A DNA stretch of 64,000 nucleotides from Candidatus Parcubacteria bacterium. Its GTDB lineage: Bacteria > Patescibacteria > Paceibacteria > UBA9973 > UBA918. This document shows positions 60,395 through 64,000 of the stretch, piece after piece. The stretch covers positions 1 through 64,000 of the forward strand of contig JAKFXN010000002.1 of assembly GCA_021731405.1 (NCBI GenBank), given 5' to 3'. Within the stretch, counting starts at the first letter, position 1; every line of letters starts with the position of its first letter. Position numbers and translations under genes: made by a program. Below the pieces are notes generated by a model. It searched no databases. It worked only from the letters and a program-made list of their open reading frames with translations, and was not told the origin of the DNA.

Positions 60395-60946
60395 ATGATT
60401 TGTATGAGTATTGAAATAAATAAACGTTTGGACGAAGTAATTGAGTGGTTACAAAAAGAATATGCCGGTATCCGGACAGGGCAAGCAAACCCAAGTTTGC
60501 TTGATTCAGTAAAAGTTGAGACATATGGAACTTACTTACCAATTCAGCAAATTGGTTCTGTGAGCGGGGAAGACGCGCGAACACTTAGAGTTTCTTTGTG
60601 GGATAGTAGTCAGGTACCAGCGCTTGAGCGGGCTATTCGTGAAGCTGATCTCGGTGTATCGGTCGTGTCTGATTCTTCTGGTCTTCGGGTTATCTTTCCA
60701 GAGCTCACCAGTGAGCGTCGCGCGCAGCTCATGAAGCTGGCCAAGAGCAAACTTGAAGACGCTCGCATATCAGTGCGTGGCGTGCGTGACGACGAAATGA
60801 AAGAACTCGATCGAAGTTTTAAAGCCAAAGAAATGGGCGAAGATGATATGTTCGCCAAAAAAGAAAAAATTCAGAAGAGTGTAGAGGAAACAAATAACAA
60901 ACTCGAATCAATGTTTATACATAAAGAACGCGAGCTTCAAAAATAA
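60395..60946 (+). CDS. frr: Ribosome recycling factor
   Basis: 183 aa. EYAGIRTGQANPSLLDSVKVETYGTYLPIQQIGSVSGEDARTL, then the helical arm SKLEDARISVRGVRDDEMKELD. It splits ribosomes after termination with EF-G. An ATG 9 nt downstream (60404, MSIEINKR) is an equally good start. The next gene starts 3 bp after its stop. Confidence 0.95.
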   Translation: MICMSIEINKRLDEVIEWLQKEYAGIRTGQANPSLLDSVKVETYGTYLPIQQIGSVSGEDARTLRVSLWDSSQVPALERAIREADLGVSVVSDSSGLRVIFPELTSERRAQLMKLAKSKLEDARISVRGVRDDEMKELDRSFKAKEMGEDDMFAKKEKIQKSVEETNNKLESMFIHKERELQK

Positions 60947-60949
60947 TTC

Positions 60950-62041
60950 ATGTCAGTCATTATCTTTTTTCTTGTCCTATTTGTTCTCATATTAGTCCAT
61001 GAGTGGGGGCATTTCATTGCTGCTAAGAAAACGGGAATGCGCGTTGATGAATTTGGTATTGGATTTCCACCAAAACTCTTTGGTGTAAAAAAGGGAGAGA
61101 CAGAATACACACTGAACAGCTTGCCGATTGGTGGTTTTGTGAGAATTTATGGTGAAAATCCAGAGTCTGTTGATGGACATGATTCAGATATTGCGCGAGC
61201 ATTTGGTTCTCGTCCGAAGTGGGCGCAGGCAGTTGTGCTCGTGGCTGGTGTCACTATGAACGTCATTTTTGCGTGGCTGCTTTTCTTCGGAACAGCAATA
61301 CTTGGTATTCCAACAGCGGTAGAGGAATCAGGAGCTTCTTCTGAAGCAGTCTTGTATATCTCGGGAGTACTTCCAAATGGTCCATTGCAAAATCTGATTA
61401 AACCTGGTTCACAGATACTGAGTCTAGAGAGTAATGGTCAAGAATTGGTAAATCCAAAACCGACGACCTTTAGTCAGTTTATACAAAATAACGCAGATAA
61501 CGACGTAGTCATTACCTATCGGTATGGATCAGAAGAGGCTTCACTTACTGTGCGCCCAGCAGTTGGTCTTATTCCAGACGATGCAAACAAAGCAGCGGTT
61601 GGCGTTTCCCTGGCTATGGTAGAGACGCAGTCAGCGGGTTTTCTTGAAGCCATCATGTCTGCTTCAAGTCAGACATACAACGGTCTTGTAGCTATCACTA
61701 CTGGTCTCTTTACACTGCTTGGTCAGTCACTGACAGGCACCGCTGATTTTTCACAAGTGGCAGGACCTGTCGGTATTGTAGGGATGGTAGGTGATGCGGC
61801 TGATTTTGGTATCACCGCACTCCTTACATTTACTGCGATGATATCTCTTAACTTAGCTGTCATAAACATGCTCCCTGTACCAGCGCTTGATGGTGGACGA
61901 TTGGTGTTTGTGGCTATTGAAGCAGTCACTCGTCGCCCGATCAATCCTGTTTGGACCGGCAGGGTAAACCTCATAGGCTTTGCCCTTCTTATGCTTCTCA
62001 TGGTGGTAGTTACTTGGAACGACATAGCTCGTCTTCTCTAA
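60950..62041 (+). CDS. rseP: Site-2 intramembrane metalloprotease RseP
   Basis: 363 aa. HEWGH at residues 17-21 in the first membrane helix, GIGFPPKLFG, a central PDZ-like region (SGVLPNGPLQNLIKPGSQILSLE), and NMLPVPALDGGRLVFV with the third metal ligand (Asp near 317). It cleaves membrane proteins, such as anti-sigma factors. Co-transcribed with frr; terminator after it. Confidence 0.94.
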   Translation: MSVIIFFLVLFVLILVHEWGHFIAAKKTGMRVDEFGIGFPPKLFGVKKGETEYTLNSLPIGGFVRIYGENPESVDGHDSDIARAFGSRPKWAQAVVLVAGVTMNVIFAWLLFFGTAILGIPTAVEESGASSEAVLYISGVLPNGPLQNLIKPGSQILSLESNGQELVNPKPTTFSQFIQNNADNDVVITYRYGSEEASLTVRPAVGLIPDDANKAAVGVSLAMVETQSAGFLEAIMSASSQTYNGLVAITTGLFTLLGQSLTGTADFSQVAGPVGIVGMVGDAADFGITALLTFTAMISLNLAVINMLPVPALDGGRLVFVAIEAVTRRPINPVWTGRVNLIGFALLMLLMVVVTWNDIARLL

Positions 62042-62057
62042 CATTTCTTAAACTAGA

Positions 62058-62088
62058 CAAAAATCCTACTTAGCAGTAGGATTTTTTT
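62058..62088 (+). terminator. Terminator of the frr-rseP unit
   Basis: AAAAATCCTACT pairs with AGTAGGATTTTT around TAGC, with an extended T-run. Confidence 0.92.
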
Positions 62089-62122
62089 GTACCGCAGTGC
62101 GGGTGTTCTTTGGGAGAAAATC

Positions 62123-62446
62123 ATGAAAGTGCATAACCTGCGAAAAGCAGCGGTTTTGGTTGTGATTTATGGCAACGGACGGGCTGGTATCGTTAAGATG
62201 GTGATGAGAGATACCCCCGAAGAATTGTTTGGTCCAGCTTTCATGAAAGGTCCAGACGGCAAGGATATTTATATGACCGTGCTGGGGGAAATTTTTGTGG
62301 CAGATCTGGGTGCTTCAAATGCAGAAAACCTCATCTGTGTAGACCATGCGCCAGTTTCCAAGAATTGGATTGGAGCAGATGGAGTGAGCTATCGATTGGT
62401 GGCGTGTGACTATCGGTACCGACCACCCGAGCGCCAGTCGCGTTAA
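62123..62446 (+). CDS. Hypothetical 107-aa protein
   Basis: 107 aa from the ATG at 62123, 7 nt after GGGAG; the upstream ATG in the same frame (62087) lies in the terminator. MKVHNLRKAAVLVVIYGNG, later GKDIYMTVLGEIFVADLGASNAENLICVDHAPVSKNW; beta-rich, unrecognised. It has its own terminator. GC content and the Shine-Dalgarno set it apart from the core genes around it. Confidence 0.68.
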   Translation: MKVHNLRKAAVLVVIYGNGRAGIVKMVMRDTPEELFGPAFMKGPDGKDIYMTVLGEIFVADLGASNAENLICVDHAPVSKNWIGADGVSYRLVACDYRYRPPERQSR

Positions 62447-62473
62447 ATTTGACCAATGTTACAAGAACCTCAT

Positions 62474-62498
62474 AAACAGGCCTGCGGGCCTGTTTTCT
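62474..62498 (+). terminator. Terminator of the 107-aa gene
   Basis: AAACAGGCC pairs with GGCCTGTTT around TGCG, then TTCTTTT. Confidence 0.88.
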
Positions 62499-62499
62499 T

Positions 62500-62528
62500 T
62501 TGACCCTTACAACTTTTGACGCTACAAT
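62500..62528 (+). promoter_or_regulatory. Promoter of proS
   Basis: TTGACC (62500-62505), 17-nt spacer, TACAAT (62523-62528). The leader is about 58 nt. No T-box signals are seen in it. Confidence 0.7.
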
Positions 62529-62592
62529 GAAAACATTATTTCCTTGGGGAGTTTAGTTTTAGCACTCGTTTCAATTTCAGAGATTCATCAAT

Positions 62593-63858
62593 ATGCGTCA
62601 ATCAAACTTATTTACAAAGACACGAAAAGAAGCTCCGGCTGATGAGGTGGCAAAAAATGCCCAACTTCTTATCCGTGCTGGATACATTTATAAAAACATG
62701 GCCGGTGCGTATACCTTTTTGCCGCTCGGTTTGCGGGTGATTGAGAAGATTAACGCCATCATCCGAGAAGAGATGAATGCTATTGGCGGACAAGAAATGG
62801 TTATGCCGTCACTACAGGACAGTGCGCTCTGGGAAGCATCAGACCGCTGGAGTGATGAGAATGTTGATGTCTGGTTTAAGAGTGAGCTCAAGGCAGGTGG
62901 AGTGGTCGGGTTTGGTTGGACACACGAAGAAGTCATCACCGACCTAATGCGTCAGTTTATTTCTTCATACAAAGACCTACCAAAGTTCCCATACCAAATT
63001 CAGAAGAAGTTCCGAAACGAAATGCGTGCCAAAAGCGGTATTATGCGCACTCGGGAGTTTGATATGAAAGACCTGTATTCTTTCTCAGCTACGCAAGAGC
63101 AGCACGACGCTTTTTATAACGCGTGTAGTGAGGCCTACATGAAGATTTTTAATCGTCTTGGGATTGGCTCTCAAACCTACAAAACGTTTGCTTCAGGCGG
63201 CGCCTTTTCAAAGTTTAGCCACGAGTTCCAAACACTGGCTGAAGCCGGTGAAGATGTGGTGTATGTTAATGAAGCCAAGGGTGTGGCAGTAAATGAAGAA
63301 GTGGTAAAAGAAGCTGACCTGTCTGAACTTGGAGTAAGTGAGTCTGAGCTCACTAAAAGAAAAAGTATTGAAGTTGGAAACATCTTTTCTTTGGGGACTA
63401 AGTTTTCCGAAGCTCTCGACTTGCACTTTACCGATGAGGACGGGATTGAAAAACCAGTTATCATGGGCTCATATGGTATCGGACCAGCCCGTTCAATGGG
63501 TACTATTGTTGATTTGCTTTCAGACGAAAAGGGAATTGTGTGGCCAGAGAGTGTGGCGCCATTTAAGGTCCACTTAGTAGGACTCAACCTTGAAGATGCT
63601 GCTACTCGTGACTGGGTAGATGGTATTTACGCTAGTCTGCAGGAAAACGGTATCGATGTGTTATATGACGACCGAGAAGCACGGGCTGGAGAAAAGTTTG
63701 CCGATAGTGACTTGATTGGTATTCCGTATCGGGTAGTAGCGAGTAAAAAGGCTAAAGAAGAGGGTACTTTTGAAGTGGTGAAACGGGCAAATGGTGAAGT
63801 TCGCCGTCTCACAGAGCAAGAATTGTACGGTGATTTTGATAGTAACGAGGATACGTAG
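62593..63858 (+). CDS. proS: Prolyl-tRNA synthetase (short form)
   Basis: 421 aa, much shorter than the E. coli type (about 570) because the editing insertion domain is absent. Class II core: FLPLGLRVIEKINAIIREEMN, motif 2 FRNEMRAKSGIMRTREFDMKDLYSF, motif 3 SYGIGPARSMGT, then an anticodon domain (VDGIYASLQENGIDVLYDDREARAGEKFADSDLIGIP). It charges tRNA-Pro. The -35 and -10 of the second mreB lie in its 3' end. Confidence 0.95.
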   Translation: MRQSNLFTKTRKEAPADEVAKNAQLLIRAGYIYKNMAGAYTFLPLGLRVIEKINAIIREEMNAIGGQEMVMPSLQDSALWEASDRWSDENVDVWFKSELKAGGVVGFGWTHEEVITDLMRQFISSYKDLPKFPYQIQKKFRNEMRAKSGIMRTREFDMKDLYSFSATQEQHDAFYNACSEAYMKIFNRLGIGSQTYKTFASGGAFSKFSHEFQTLAEAGEDVVYVNEAKGVAVNEEVVKEADLSELGVSESELTKRKSIEVGNIFSLGTKFSEALDLHFTDEDGIEKPVIMGSYGIGPARSMGTIVDLLSDEKGIVWPESVAPFKVHLVGLNLEDAATRDWVDGIYASLQENGIDVLYDDREARAGEKFADSDLIGIPYRVVASKKAKEEGTFEVVKRANGEVRRLTEQELYGDFDSNEDT

Positions 63859-63864
63859 TACAAT
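63836..63864 (+). promoter_or_regulatory. Promoter of second mreB
   Basis: TTGATA (63836-63841), 17-nt spacer, TACAAT (63859-63864). The ATG follows after 9 nt, the same geometry as rpmG. Confidence 0.75.
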
Positions 63865-63873
63865 TTGCGTTCA

Positions 63874-64000
63874 ATGAGTTTTGTTTCTGCTTACTTAAAT
63901 AAAGTATTATCAGCCGTATCAACTGATATTGCTATTGATCTTGGTACTGCCAATACGCTGGTGTATGTAAAAGGAAAGGGAATTGTCCTTAATGAACCTA
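63874..64000 (+). CDS. mreB: Second MreB, 3' partial
   Basis: The first 42 codons only: MSFVSAYLNKVLSAVSTDIA, then IDLGTANTLVYVKGKGIVLNEP. This is the MreB phosphate-1 loop, with a short extra N-terminal helix not seen in the copy at 50568. The copies differ clearly in sequence, so this is not a recent duplication. The gene continues beyond the window. Confidence 0.92.
   Translation, partial: MSFVSAYLNKVLSAVSTDIAIDLGTANTLVYVKGKGIVLNEP

Noticed and set aside
62529..62592. T-box leader upstream of proS
   Set aside because: The leader is only about 58 nt, and no specifier loop, T-box sequence or terminator is visible.

Overview
The window reads as a compact chromosome segment of a Patescibacteria/CPR bacterium of the Parcubacteria type. 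The reasons are short housekeeping proteins (delta, epsilon, Fmt and delta-prime are all reduced), small or overlapping gene spacing, CPR-style surface proteins with PT linkers and a C-terminal peptidoglycan-binding domain, a DUF5663-like protein next to a conjugation-type ATPase, and GT4/GH57/GH15 polymer genes. UGA is used as a stop (for example at 8116-8118), so the code is the standard bacterial one. No rRNA and one tRNA were found; the lineage assignment is inference from gene content.

Layout. 1-9.9 kb: the 3' part of an AddA-like helicase-nuclease, a membrane-anchored DsbA-like protein, uppP, a minus-strand run prmC / small membrane protein / PH-domain protein / hisS / exonuclease, an orphan gene, a hairpin-rich gap, class I aldolase and rpmG (59 aa). 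10-15 kb: a sugar-polymer operon (GT4, GH57, small protein, GH15). 15-20 kb on the minus strand: truB, a CNNM-type transporter, a DEAD-box helicase with a long leader, and three small envelope genes with their own promoters or terminators. 20-27 kb: a full F1Fo ATP synthase operon (B,E,F,H,A,G, an extra membrane ORF, D, C) with large stem-loops between genes. 27-30 kb: a flavin electron-transfer cassette (apbE, FMN-binding protein, RnfD/NqrB-FNR fusion). 30-32 kb: ung, DUF2061, mutM. 32-41 kb: two giant paralogous surface proteins. 41-44.6 kb: small orphan genes, a 38-aa basic protein gene, tRNA-Asn and a structured gap. 44.6-50.5 kb: glutaredoxin-like, DUF167, hpf, fmt, def, a degenerate PriA, and a MurA with an N-terminal HTH. 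50.5-60 kb: mreB, then a conjugation-type ATPase with a huge LysM/coiled-coil protein and two companions. 60-64 kb: delta-prime, frr, rseP, an orphan, proS, and the start of a second mreB.

Three patterns stand out. First, the HTH-MurA fusion has a perfect 9-2-9 palindrome over its own -10 box, between it and the divergent mreB promoter; this suggests an autoregulated switch linking wall synthesis and shape. Second, two related stem-loop elements of about 120 nt sit in the ATP synthase operon (atpE/atpF and atpD/atpC); their loops are alike but their arms differ and still pair. Third, many housekeeping genes have a -10 box only 6-10 nt before the ATG (nearly leaderless) and no Shine-Dalgarno, while most orphan genes have a clear Shine-Dalgarno, a longer leader and their own terminator. 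All functions are inferred from sequence motifs read by eye; no database search was run.
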